DNA of 19,161 nucleotides from DSBX01 sp046484845 (GTDB lineage Bacteria > Hydrothermota > Tepidihabitantia > Tepidihabitantales > Tepidihabitantaceae). The notes beneath the pieces were generated by a model. The model searched no databases. It was not told where the DNA came from and saw only the letters and a program-made list of their open reading frames with translations. Made by a program: the position numbers and the translations under genes. The stretch lies in NCBI GenBank assembly GCA_046484845.1, contig JAWOIB010000139.1:1-19161 (forward strand), read 5' to 3'. Positions 1 to 7,505 of this stretch are shown piece by piece (the first letter of the stretch is position 1; each line of letters starts with the position of its first letter).

Positions 1-2
1 TG

Positions 3-266
3 CTGGTGTACCAGCATTACCCGCGGGTGAAACGGGAACCCTACCGGGCCCGGCTGGCCGACCGGCTCTGCCGACTGACCGGGACCGGCTCCGCCTGGCT
101 GTTCTCGACCCCGCAGGTGCTCTTCCTGCTCCTGCCCCGGCCGCGGCACCGGCGCCGGCTCGACGCCCGAGCCGCGGCGTTCCGTGACGGGCCGTGGACG
201 ACCGCGACCGGCGGGTTCCGGGTATCGCGCTACCGGCCGGGCCGGGTGGCCCGCCTTACGGGGTAG
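3..266 (+). CDS. C-terminal end of an unrecognised protein (partial, enters from left edge)
   Basis: An open frame runs in from the left edge (codons in phase with base 3) and stops at TAG 264-266, giving the last 87 residues of a longer protein. Third codon positions are strongly G/C, as in the clear genes nearby, which supports real coding. The tail is rich in Arg and Leu. It has a hydrophobic strand-like stretch (VLFLLLP, about residue 41) followed by a basic segment, and no motif I can name. It could be the end of a cytosolic enzyme such as a SAM-dependent methyltransferase, but that is only an impression. It is convergent with the propeller lipoprotein gene, and the two coding ends overlap by 11 bp (256-266). 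Confidence 0.55.
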   Translation: MVYQHYPRVKREPYRARLADRLCRLTGTGSAWLFSTPQVLFLLLPRPRHRRRLDARAAAFRDGPWTTATGGFRVSRYRPGRVARLTG

Positions 267-1626
267 CGGTCCGGCGCTGATTCTGCCGGCCGGTCGGCCA
301 GGGCGAGCCGGCCGGCTCCCCGACGCCGGCGACCGAGTACGCGGTCGAGCCGACCATGAAGTACACGTTGCCGCCCGCTTCGAGCAGCGCGGAGTAGAGC
401 ACCGCGCCATCGCCCTCCACCCGCCAGAGCAGTTCATCCGCCTCGTCGAGCGCGTAGAGCCGGTTGTCGTACGAGCCGAGGTACACCCGGCCGTTGTCCG
501 CCAGGGTCGGGCAGGCGCGCACGAACCCGCCGGTCTCGAACCGGCCGATGATTTCCCCGGCGCGGCTGACCCGGTAGAGCCGGTTGTCGTCCGCCCCGAA
601 CCGGATGCTGCCGTCCCACCCGACCGCCGGCTCGCCCTTGACCCGGCCGTCCGCCTGGCAGGACCAGAGCAGCTGCCCGTCGGGGCTGACCGCGTACAGC
701 CGGCTGTCGTCCGCCCCGATGTAAACCTCGCGGTCCGCGCCCAGCGCCGGGGCCTGCCGGAGCCGGCCGCCAACCGGGTAGCGCCAGCGCAGGCTGAAGT
801 CCGGGTTGACCGCGTACAGGTTGCCGTCGTCGCACCCGAACAGGATGACCCCGTCCGCGCGCACCACGCAGGGAGCCCGGACCGGTTCGTCCGCCTGGAA
901 GAAACCGAGGATGCGGCCGTCGTCCTGGTCGAACGAATACAGCCGGCCGTCGGTCGCCCCGGCGTAGAGCTGCCCCTGCGGCCCGAGCGCGGGCGCGAAG
1001 CACCCGAACCCGACCAGCCGCTCCCAGGCCTTGACCCCGCCCGGGCCGTAGGCATACACCCGGGTGTTGGCGCAGGTCACGAACAGCCTGCCGCCCGCGC
1101 CCGCGGCCGGGGTGCCGTTGATCTCCCCGGGCAGGGTAACGCGCCACTGCTCCGCGCCGGCGGTATCCAGGCAGACCAGCCCGCCGCCCGCCAGCGGGAA
1201 CACGATGTTCGGCCCGGTCTGCACCGGCGCGCCCGCCGCCGGCCCGCCCAGGTCAACCGACCAGTTGATGCCCCCGTCGTTCGCGACCCGGAACTCCCGC
1301 GCCGGCGACCAGTCCGACTCCCGGCCCCGGGCGTCCCGCGCCCGGACCCGGACCGGGAAGCTGCCGCCCCGCGGCCAGGTCGCGACCTGGCTGTCCGGCA
1401 CGCCGGACGCGACCAGCCCGGACCAGCGCGAAAGCCGGTTGCTGCCCCAGCTGAACTGGTAAGCGAGCGAGTCACCTTCCGGGTCGGTAGTCACCGCCGA
1501 AAAAGTGTGGGGGAAGTTGGCCCGGCCGCTGTCCGGCCCGGCCGGCGCCGCCGGGATGACCGGCGCCCGGTTGCAGCCCGCCGCGAGCAGCGCCGCGCCC
1601 AGCGCCAACCCGGTCTTCATCCGCAC
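256..1626 (-). CDS. PQQ-like beta-propeller lipoprotein with N-terminal Ig/Fn3-like domain
   Basis: This 456-residue exported protein is probably a lipoprotein. The N-terminus has a short basic start, a hydrophobic run and a lipobox-like Leu-Ala-Ala-Gly-Cys with Cys18. An Ig/Fn3/PKD-like domain (about 20-115, with a DPEGDSL motif) is followed by a PQQ-type propeller (about 120-440). Its blades repeat every 40 residues around the pattern D-x-R/N-L-Y-x-V/L, with a Trp strand (LLW, LRW) in each. The end has the Ser-Pro-Trp-Pro tail common in such proteins. The role is probably structural or ligand-binding at the cell surface; no catalytic residue is evident. The frame opens with GTG at 1626, but ATG at 1620 is equally possible (lipobox Cys then at 16), with a GGGGGAG sequence upstream. 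It is third in the operon, 24 bp after the preceding stop, and carries no sorting tail, unlike its two operon partners. Confidence 0.85.
   Translation of the reverse strand: MRMKTGLALGAALLAAGCNRAPVIPAAPAGPDSGRANFPHTFSAVTTDPEGDSLAYQFSWGSNRLSRWSGLVASGVPDSQVATWPRGGSFPVRVRARDARGRESDWSPAREFRVANDGGINWSVDLGGPAAGAPVQTGPNIVFPLAGGGLVCLDTAGAEQWRVTLPGEINGTPAAGAGGRLFVTCANTRVYAYGPGGVKAWERLVGFGCFAPALGPQGQLYAGATDGRLYSFDQDDGRILGFFQADEPVRAPCVVRADGVILFGCDDGNLYAVNPDFSLRWRYPVGGRLRQAPALGADREVYIGADDSRLYAVSPDGQLLWSCQADGRVKGEPAVGWDGSIRFGADDNRLYRVSRAGEIIGRFETGGFVRACPTLADNGRVYLGSYDNRLYALDEADELLWRVEGDGAVLYSALLEAGGNVYFMVGSTAYSVAGVGEPAGSPWPTGRQNQRRTATP
395..955 (-). repeat. Degenerate 120-nt in-gene tandem repeat encoding propeller blades
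   Basis: A conserved block of about 20 nt (core GTAGAGCCGGTTGTCGT on the plus strand) recurs at 454-470, 574-590, 694-710 and, more diverged, 814-830, with exact 120-nt spacing. A fifth, weaker copy lies near 936-954, slightly out of register. The repeat encodes the 40-residue blades of the PQQ-like lipoprotein and falls on the strand with the D-x-R-L-Y motif. It looks like blade duplication within the gene, not an independent repeat element. Confidence 0.7.
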
Positions 1627-1650
1627 CGCCGGTTCCCGTCTCCCCCGGGC

Positions 1651-4059
1651 TCAGTCCAGCTTGACCAGCTTGCGGAGCTGCACGACCCCGCCGGCTTCGA
1701 ACCGGCAGACGTACACCCCCGCGCCCAGCGGCCGGCCCGCGTCATCCCGGCCGTCCCAGCGGGCGGCATGCCGCCCGGCCGGGACCACGCCCCGGGCCAG
1801 TTGCCGGACCGCCCGGCCCGCGGCGTTGTGGACCGTGAGCCTGACCTCCGCCGCCTGCGGCAGCGCGTAGCTCAGCCCGGTCCCGCCCCGGAACGGGGTC
1901 GGCCGGACACCCTCCAGCGCGAACGCAATCGGCAGCCCGGCCGGCTCCTCCACCCCGACCTGCGGCAGCACCTCGACCGAATCCCGGAGCATATCGTTGG
2001 CCGGGTTGATGTCCCCCTCAAGCCGGGTGAAGCACACGACGTCCTGCCAGCCGAGCCGCTCCGGCAGCCAGTCCCGGAAGCGCACCGTGTCGCTGGCCCC
2101 GGCCCCGAGCGTCACCCGGGTCGAGTCGAAGTAGAGCGTGCCGATGCGGAAGTACGTCGGGAAGCTGACTTCCTCACTGCCGTAGTTGCGGACGATAGCG
2201 GTGGGAATCTCCACCCGGCCCGAATCCGCGGTGCCCTTCGGCGCGAGTATCTCGACCACCCCGACGTCCCGGTCCGACACCGGGACCACGACCACCCGGC
2301 CGAACAGCGTGTCGTTGGTCGGGTCCTGGTCGCCGGCCAGCGCGGTCGTGACCATGATGTCCAGCGTCTCGGCCGGCGCCGCCCGCCAGGTGTCGAACAC
2401 CGCGAAAGCGGTCGCCCCGGGGAGCAGGTTGCTGACGTAGGCGGTGTCGTGGTACCCGGGCGCGTCCCCGATGCGCAGCCGGACCTCGAAACTCGAGCGG
2501 TCGTTGCCCGGGTTGCGCACCCGCACCCGCGGCACGACCGGCTGGCCCTCGCCGACCGTCCCGGCCGGCGCCAGCAGCGAATCCGGCTTGACGTCGCGCC
2601 GGGGCAGGAAGAACCGGAGCGCCATCATCTGCAGCGAGTCCACCTGCTGCCCGCGGCTCTTCTGGCCCGCCACGAATATCCGGGTGGTGTCCCGGGCGTA
2701 AACCGCGCTGCCCACCGAGCTGCCCGGGCCGGGCTCGAGCGCGACGGTCTTCACCCATTTCTCGTACTTCGGGCTCGCGTTGGCGTCGGTGTAGCAGAGC
2801 AGCGCCAGCTCGTTGCCGGTCGGACCGCTCTGGCCGGTGACGTAAACGTGGCCCTGCGCGTGGTGGACATCGTACCCGATGTGCGGGTAGTTGCCCCCGT
2901 GACTCTGGTACTGGGCACCGGCCGCGCCCCAGCGGGCGACCAGCTCATTGCTGTACTTCATCGTCACGATGCGCTCCGCGCCCTGTGCCGGCCCGTAATC
3001 GAGGAAGCCGGTGACGTAGAGGTTCTGGGGCGAGGCGTTGTCGATGGCGATGGCGGTCGCCCACTCATCGGCGTTGTAGGGCGCGTTCAGCGTCGCGGAG
3101 TTCAAGAACACGCCGCCGGAGCTCATCCTGATGACCAGCCAGTCGTAGGCGGAGGCGTCCGCCTCGCCCATCCCGGCAATGTAGATATCGCCGTTGGCCA
3201 CCACCGCCAGGTCGAACGCGGCATCGTCGTAGTCCACCGTCGTGCGGCCGTGGTGCTGGGACCAGAGCCGGGTACCGGCGGTGTCGTACTTCATCGTCCA
3301 CATCTGGAAATCCCGGAGGCCGTGGTACCCGTACCCGGTCGCGACCACCCGGCCGTCGTTGGGCGCGATCGCGATCGCGGTGCCGCAGTTGTCCCAGTCA
3401 TCCCAGGCCTGGTACCATTCCGGGTAGCGGTCGGTGCGCAGCCGGCGCGGCTCCCGGCCGGTGCGGGCGTTGAGCGGGTCGAGCATCGTGTCGCGCAGCC
3501 AGACCAGCGCCCCGGTCTGCTCGTTGAGCCGGGCAACCGCGAACGCGCCGTAGCCGTCCCCGGGCGTGACCCCGCTGACGTACACCTGGTTGTTGCCGAC
3601 CGCGATCCCGAACGCCATGTCGTCGTCGTCGATGCCCGACACCCAGGTCCAGAGCGAATCGCCGTCCGGGCTGAACTTGGCCACGACCATGTCCCGGTCC
3701 GCCGGCGGCGAATTGTCCAGCGCGCCGGCCACGTAGACGTTGCCGAGCAGGTCCACCGCCAGCGCGTGGCCGATATTGTCCGCCCCGTCCGGCGCGCTGC
3801 CGCCCAGGTAGCGCACCCAGAGCGGGTCGCCCCATTCGTTGAGCTTGGCCACCACCAGCTCCTCGGCGCTGCCGCCGGGCGGCTGGGCCCGGCCGCAGAA
3901 GTACGAGAAGCCGCTGCCGTCGGCGTAAACGTCGGTCGCGAAACTCCGCAACTCCCCATCGCCGATCGCCCGCGCCCAGGCGGTGTCACCCGCCTGCGCG
4001 AGCAGCGCCGGCGGCAGCAGGGCCAGCGCCAGCAATATCAACCCGGTTCTCCGGTTCAT
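1651..4059 (-). CDS. Exported SBBP-propeller / CARDB protein with FlgD-like C-terminal sorting domain
   Basis: This 802-residue secreted protein has a signal peptide at 1-22 (basic MNRR, hydrophobic core, Ala-Gln-Ala end). A long SBBP-type propeller region follows (about 25-485), with repeated strand pairs such as GNVYVAG, GDIYIAG and NLYVTG and 'kYd..G..lW' repeats. Then come two CARDB-like Ig domains (about 487-593 and 597-698, each ending in a D-x-x-P-x-N-D motif), and a C-terminal FlgD-like/Por-type sorting domain (712-802, with PTPF, YALPQ and GVYVCRF). The role is probably an adhesive or surface-display protein; no enzyme motif is seen. ATG 4059 is set by a perfect AGGAGG 5 nt upstream, and that SD overlaps the stop of the preceding gene (9 nt between stop and start), so translation is likely coupled. 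It is the second gene of the propeller operon and a shorter relative of the gene upstream. Confidence 0.88.
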   Translation of the reverse strand: MNRRTGLILLALALLPPALLAQAGDTAWARAIGDGELRSFATDVYADGSGFSYFCGRAQPPGGSAEELVVAKLNEWGDPLWVRYLGGSAPDGADNIGHALAVDLLGNVYVAGALDNSPPADRDMVVAKFSPDGDSLWTWVSGIDDDDMAFGIAVGNNQVYVSGVTPGDGYGAFAVARLNEQTGALVWLRDTMLDPLNARTGREPRRLRTDRYPEWYQAWDDWDNCGTAIAIAPNDGRVVATGYGYHGLRDFQMWTMKYDTAGTRLWSQHHGRTTVDYDDAAFDLAVVANGDIYIAGMGEADASAYDWLVIRMSSGGVFLNSATLNAPYNADEWATAIAIDNASPQNLYVTGFLDYGPAQGAERIVTMKYSNELVARWGAAGAQYQSHGGNYPHIGYDVHHAQGHVYVTGQSGPTGNELALLCYTDANASPKYEKWVKTVALEPGPGSSVGSAVYARDTTRIFVAGQKSRGQQVDSLQMMALRFFLPRRDVKPDSLLAPAGTVGEGQPVVPRVRVRNPGNDRSSFEVRLRIGDAPGYHDTAYVSNLLPGATAFAVFDTWRAAPAETLDIMVTTALAGDQDPTNDTLFGRVVVVPVSDRDVGVVEILAPKGTADSGRVEIPTAIVRNYGSEEVSFPTYFRIGTLYFDSTRVTLGAGASDTVRFRDWLPERLGWQDVVCFTRLEGDINPANDMLRDSVEVLPQVGVEEPAGLPIAFALEGVRPTPFRGGTGLSYALPQAAEVRLTVHNAAGRAVRQLARGVVPAGRHAARWDGRDDAGRPLGAGVYVCRFEAGGVVQLRKLVKLD

Positions 4060-4071
4060 CTCTACCTCCTA
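4060..4071 (-). promoter_or_regulatory. Shine-Dalgarno overlapping upstream stop codon (translational coupling)
   Basis: On the minus strand the TAG stop of the 981-residue gene (4071-4069) overlaps AGGAGG (4070-4065), which lies 5 nt before ATG 4059. A ribosome terminating on the first gene therefore sits on the ribosome-binding site of the second. This fixes the start of the second gene and suggests balanced synthesis of the two surface proteins. Confidence 0.85.
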
Positions 4072-7014
4072 CTTCGCAATCAGGATCTTCTGTTCCGCGG
4101 TCAGCTCGCGCCCGGGCAGGCCCAGCGTCAGCCGGGCGAGGTACACCCCGCGCGCCAGCCCGGCACTGGACAGCGTCAGCCGGTGACTGCCCGCCGGCCG
4201 CTCCTCGTCGAGCAGCCGCCGTGCCACCCGGCCGGCCACGTCGTAAAGCACCAGCCGGGCCCGGCCGGCCTGCGGCAGGCTGAACCGCAGTTCCGCCCTG
4301 CCCGCGAACGGGTTGGGCGCCGCGGTCAGCTCCGGCGCGCGCGGCAGCGCGGCGGGCCGCGCCATCGGGCCGCCCAGCATACCGCCGCCCGGGTTCAGCG
4401 GGAAGTTGGCGTGGTAGCGCCAGAACTCCGGCGTCTTGTTCCCCTTCAACAAGTACACCTTGCCGTCGCCCATCGTCATCGCGCTGCCGTTGTTCGGCGG
4501 CCGCCGGGAATCGCCCAGCGGAATCGTGTCGCGCCCGATTTCGACCCAGGCATCGCGGGCGATGTCGAAGTACCACCACTCGGTCGATTTCCCGCCCTTG
4601 GCCGCGTAGAGCCGCTCGTTGACCGGGTCCCAGGCCATCCCGGCGCCCTTCTTCACCTTGCGCCGGCGGCCCTGCTCGCTGTAAGGCAGGTCCGGCTTCG
4701 CCACCCAGGTGTCCCCGGAAATCGAGTAGGCCGCGAACTCCTGGTAACCGCCCTTCAGCAGGTAAATGGTGTTGTCGCCGTCATAGACCATGCAGGTCCC
4801 GTACTTCGCGCGCCGGCCGCGCGGCCCGGGCAGGACGTCCGCCCGCCGCAGCCAGGAATCGGCCGCGACATCGTAGGCGTAGAACTCAAGCGTGTTCGAG
4901 CCCTTGGCGGAGTACACCCGGTTCACCGCCGGGACGTATTCCAGCCCGGTGCCGCCCCGGACCCGGCGGGTCTTCCCGGTCGCATCAACCGGGTACTGGG
5001 CCAGCTCGGCCCAGCCCGCGCTGTCGCCCGCGCTGGCGTAGCGCCAGAACTCCAGCGTGTTGTTGCCCTTCAGCGCGTACACCCGGCCCTGGCCGTCCGC
5101 GGACAGCCGCGCGCCACGCCGCACCCGGCGCCGCCGCCCGGACGACCCGAAATCGGGCAGCGTCTCCAGCGCCACCCAGGTATCCCGCAGCGTGTTATAA
5201 AGGTAGAACTCGGAGGTATTGTTGCCCTTGAACGCATAGACCAGCGAATCGTCCGCAAACGCCAGCGCCCCGCCGTCCCGGACGTCCCGTGCCCGGTTGG
5301 TGGCGGAATAGGGCATCGGCGCCAGCGGCTCCCAGGCCGGGACCGTCGTCACCCGGCCGGTCAGCGAATCATTGCCCGGCTCGTGGTCCCCGGCCAGCGC
5401 GGTGAAGAACAGCACCTCGTGGTCCCCGACGTCGCGCACCTCCCAGGGCCGGAACTCCACCAGCAGCGAATCGCCGGCCGCCAGCCCCTCGACCATCCGC
5501 ACGTCAAAGTAGAAATTGCCCACATAGCACCAGGCCGGGAAGCTCGCCGGCACCGGCGAATTGTTCCGCACCCAGACGCGCGGTCGGACCTCCGCCCCGA
5601 CCCGGAGCGTATCCAGCGGTGACAGCACCCGGATGGCCGCCGCGTCCTGCTGCCCGAACTTCCAGACCGCGAAATCCTCGCTCCCGGACCAGAGGTCCAT
5701 CCCGCCCACGTAAATACCACCGCGGCCGTCGAGCAGGATCGAGCTCGGGTTGTCGTCCTCGTCCACCACCCCGACCGTCGTCCGCCAGACCTCCTGCCCG
5801 GCCGGGTTGTACTTAACGATCATCCAGTCCCAGGCGCCGGTCGGCTCGGTCACCACCCCGGTCGCATACACGTTGCCGTACGCGTCCAGCGCGATACCGG
5901 TGCAGCTGTCCGCCTCGTACAGCCCGCCGTCCCAGACCCGGAACCAGTCCGTCTCCCCATCCGGCCTGATCCGGTAAACCAGGAAATCCTGGTCCGAATC
6001 CTCTTCGTAATCGAACGTGTACCCGCCGCAATAGACGTGCCCGTCCGCGCCAGCCGCGACTTCGCCCGCGCCGTCCTCGTACAGCCGGCCCGCATCGAAC
6101 CGGTGCACCCAGCGCTCGTTCCCATCCGCATCCCAGGCCACGGTCGTCGCGTCGTACCAGGTCCCGTACTCACCGGCCTGGCCGGTGACGTAGATGCTCC
6201 CGTCCGGGCCCACCGTGACAGCGTGTGCCCGGTCGTCGCGCGGGTCCCAGGGCGAGGCCGCGCCATTGTAGGTCCGGGTCCAGGTCGTATCGCCGGTCGC
6301 CCCGTCCAGCTTCACCAGCCAGTACGCCTCTTTGTCGGTCGCCCCGGTCCAGCGCCAGCCCGCGGCGTACACCTCGCCTGCCGCGCCGGCGGCCAACGCC
6401 GCCGCCCCGGCACCGCCGCCCGTCTCGCCCGCCAGCCGGGTCAACCAGCTCGCGTTGCCGTCACTGTCGTAGCGCGCGACGACCAGCTCCGGCTGGCCCG
6501 ATGCGCTGGTGCTCTGCCCGGCCACGAAACAGCCCCCGGCCTGGTCGGGCACCACCGCGGTCGCCGCGTCGGCCACCAGGTGATGGTAACGCACGCTCCA
6601 CTCCTCGTTGCCGTCCGTGTCGTATTTCAGCACCACCCAGTCGGTCGAATCCGGGGTCCGCGTCACGCTCATCCCGCATACGAACGCGTTCCCGGCCGAG
6701 TCCACCGCGATGCCGGCCGGCTCGTCGCGCGAGCCGGACAGCACGTGGTGCCGCTTCGCCCAGGCAACCTGACCGCTGTCGCCGGTGAACTTGACGGTGG
6801 CGAACTCGAACGTGTTCCAGGTCACCTGGCTGAACCCGGTGGCGACCACGTCACCGCCCGGCGTCAGGGCCATATCGGTAATCTCGGCCCAGTTGTAGAA
6901 CCCGGGGTTCCAGCGTGCCTGCCAGACCGGCACCTGCGCCCGGGCGAGGCCGCCCGGTACGGTCCCGGCCAACAACACTGTCAGGAACAAGGCAAGAACA
7001 TACTGACGAATCAT
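4069..7014 (-). CDS. Exported SBBP-propeller / CARDB / Kelch-variant protein with FlgD-like C-terminal sorting domain
   Basis: This 981-residue secreted protein has a signal peptide at 1-27 (MIRQ, hydrophobic core, Ala-Arg-Ala-Gln). An SBBP-type propeller spans about 45-455, with repeats like GNVYATG, GSIYVTG and GGIYVGG. One CARDB-like Ig domain (about 465-560) ends in the same D-x-x-P-x-N-D motif as in its neighbour. A Kelch-like six-repeat region (about 565-875) has blades that carry the unusual KGxxTxEFW/Y-x-Y-x...DxW signature and a basic linker (RRRxVRRG). The C-terminal sorting domain (897-981) has PNPF, FSLPQ and GVYLARL. Its likely role is surface display or adhesion; the substrate is unknown. 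ATG 7014 has a strong GGAGG SD 5 nt upstream. It is first in a three-gene operon read from a promoter near 7167-7197, with a leader of about 145 nt. Confidence 0.9.
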   Translation of the reverse strand: MIRQYVLALFLTVLLAGTVPGGLARAQVPVWQARWNPGFYNWAEITDMALTPGGDVVATGFSQVTWNTFEFATVKFTGDSGQVAWAKRHHVLSGSRDEPAGIAVDSAGNAFVCGMSVTRTPDSTDWVVLKYDTDGNEEWSVRYHHLVADAATAVVPDQAGGCFVAGQSTSASGQPELVVARYDSDGNASWLTRLAGETGGGAGAAALAAGAAGEVYAAGWRWTGATDKEAYWLVKLDGATGDTTWTRTYNGAASPWDPRDDRAHAVTVGPDGSIYVTGQAGEYGTWYDATTVAWDADGNERWVHRFDAGRLYEDGAGEVAAGADGHVYCGGYTFDYEEDSDQDFLVYRIRPDGETDWFRVWDGGLYEADSCTGIALDAYGNVYATGVVTEPTGAWDWMIVKYNPAGQEVWRTTVGVVDEDDNPSSILLDGRGGIYVGGMDLWSGSEDFAVWKFGQQDAAAIRVLSPLDTLRVGAEVRPRVWVRNNSPVPASFPAWCYVGNFYFDVRMVEGLAAGDSLLVEFRPWEVRDVGDHEVLFFTALAGDHEPGNDSLTGRVTTVPAWEPLAPMPYSATNRARDVRDGGALAFADDSLVYAFKGNNTSEFYLYNTLRDTWVALETLPDFGSSGRRRRVRRGARLSADGQGRVYALKGNNTLEFWRYASAGDSAGWAELAQYPVDATGKTRRVRGGTGLEYVPAVNRVYSAKGSNTLEFYAYDVAADSWLRRADVLPGPRGRRAKYGTCMVYDGDNTIYLLKGGYQEFAAYSISGDTWVAKPDLPYSEQGRRRKVKKGAGMAWDPVNERLYAAKGGKSTEWWYFDIARDAWVEIGRDTIPLGDSRRPPNNGSAMTMGDGKVYLLKGNKTPEFWRYHANFPLNPGGGMLGGPMARPAALPRAPELTAAPNPFAGRAELRFSLPQAGRARLVLYDVAGRVARRLLDEERPAGSHRLTLSSAGLARGVYLARLTLGLPGRELTAEQKILIAK
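4390..5322 (-). repeat. Six Kelch-variant repeats (KGxxTxEFW type) in the 981-residue protein
   Basis: Residues about 565-875 contain six degenerate repeats of roughly 50 residues. Each has a strand ending in KGNNT/KGSNT/KGGYQ/KGGKST/KGNKT, then EF-W/Y-x-Y or close variants, then D-x-W in most copies. Several are joined by strongly basic Gly-Arg-Arg-Arg-x-x-x-x-Gly-Ala linkers. The layout matches a six-bladed Kelch/galactose-oxidase-type propeller. The usual Kelch double Gly is mostly replaced by the KGxxT motif, and the basic linkers are not typical of classical Kelch proteins. Confidence 0.7.
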
Positions 7015-7081
7015 CTTGACCTCCTCAGGTCAGCGTCATAATCGAATGTATCAGGGCGGTAACCCATCACCCGCGGCGAAG

Positions 7082-7121
7082 CCGGGTCGGCTGACACCGG
7101 GCAGGACCACGCTCGACCCGG
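7082..7121 (-). promoter_or_regulatory. Stem-loop in the 5' leader of the propeller operon
   Basis: CCGGGTCG (7082-7089) and CGACCCGG (7114-7121) form an 8-bp perfect inverted repeat. It extends by a G-U and an A-U pair and has a loop of 24 nt. It lies in the minus-strand leader of about 145 nt between the predicted transcription start near 7160 and ATG 7014. It could be mRNA-stabilising or regulatory. No known riboswitch consensus is recognised, and there is no U-tract to make it a terminator. Confidence 0.4.
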
Positions 7122-7166
7122 TTGAGTAGGCATTGCATCTGCGCCGGCGGTACCCGCTGACGCTGA

Positions 7167-7197
7167 ATCATACTAGCAGGGCCAGCCCGTGTGTCAA
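7167..7197 (-). promoter_or_regulatory. Sigma70-like promoter for the propeller operon
   Basis: Read on the minus strand there is a perfect -35 TTGACA (7197-7192). Downstream lies an overlapping pair of -10 candidates: TAGTAT with a 16-nt spacer (7175-7170) or TATGAT with a 19-nt spacer (7172-7167). Transcription would begin near 7160 and give a leader of about 145 nt before the SD and ATG 7014. It faces away from the riboswitch promoter. Confidence 0.65.
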
Positions 7198-7198
7198 G

Positions 7199-7231
7199 CC
7201 GGGGCGGGCCGGCTGGCTGCTCCCGCCCCGG
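7199..7231. promoter_or_regulatory. 10-bp dyad between divergent promoters (possible operator)
   Basis: CCGGGGCGGG (7199-7208) and CCCGCCCCGG (7222-7231) form a perfect 10-bp inverted repeat with a 13-nt centre. It sits between the two divergent -35 boxes (7192-7197 on the minus strand, 7243-7248 on the plus strand), almost touching the first. This position would suit a shared regulator-binding site. A GC-only dyad in a GC-rich genome can also arise by chance, and no matching regulator family can be named. Confidence 0.35.
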
Positions 7232-7242
7232 AAGCCAAGCAG

Positions 7243-7270
7243 TTGACCTGCGGGTGGTTGCGGCTATGCT
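7243..7270 (+). promoter_or_regulatory. Sigma70-like promoter of the riboswitch and TonB receptor
   Basis: TTGACC (7243-7248), a 16-nt spacer and TATGCT (7265-7270) match the sigma70 consensus at five and four positions. Start of transcription would be near 7277, just where the structured cobalamin riboswitch begins, giving a leader of about 254 nt before ATG 7531. Confidence 0.65.
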
Positions 7271-7274
7271 TGAA

Positions 7275-7505
7275 CCGCTTAGGTAGCGGAAGACCGGGTA
7301 ACCGGTTGCCTGCGCCGCCGGCCGCGAGGCCCGCGGTACCGGGCACAGGGAAAGCCGTGCGAATCGGCTGCGGTCCCGCCCACTGTCAGCATCGGCGCCC
7401 GCGGGCGCTGACCTGCCATCGCCACCGGTGTCGAACCGGGAAGGCGGTAGGCCCGGCCCACGCCGGGATGCGAGCCAGGAGACCTGTCCGCTGCCCTGCC
7501 TGGTT
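7275..7505 (+). ncRNA. Cobalamin (adenosylcobalamin-type) riboswitch
   Basis: The conserved core is plain to see. AGGGAAAGCCG (7347 on) is followed by the paired GCGAATCGGC segment, then the B12-box region CGGTCCCGCCCACTGTCA (7371-7388). Further on are GCCACCGG and GGGAAGGCGG in the distal arm, and GAGCCAGGAGACCTG (7472-7486) closes the core. Known family role: coenzyme B12 binding to the leader represses the downstream uptake gene, by hiding the ribosome-binding site or by termination. Here the SD (GGAAAGGAG) lies about 30 nt after the core and there is no clear U-tract terminator in between, so translational control is the simpler guess. The outer 5' and 3' limits are approximate. Confidence 0.93.

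Noticed and set aside
184..5622. A plus-strand open frame of 1812 codons opposite the propeller operon
   Set aside because: It lies antisense to three genes with clear domains, SDs and signal peptides. Its translation is a low-complexity mix rich in Pro, Arg, Ala, Gly and Val without domains. Stop codons are rare on the opposite strand in such GC-rich coding sequence.
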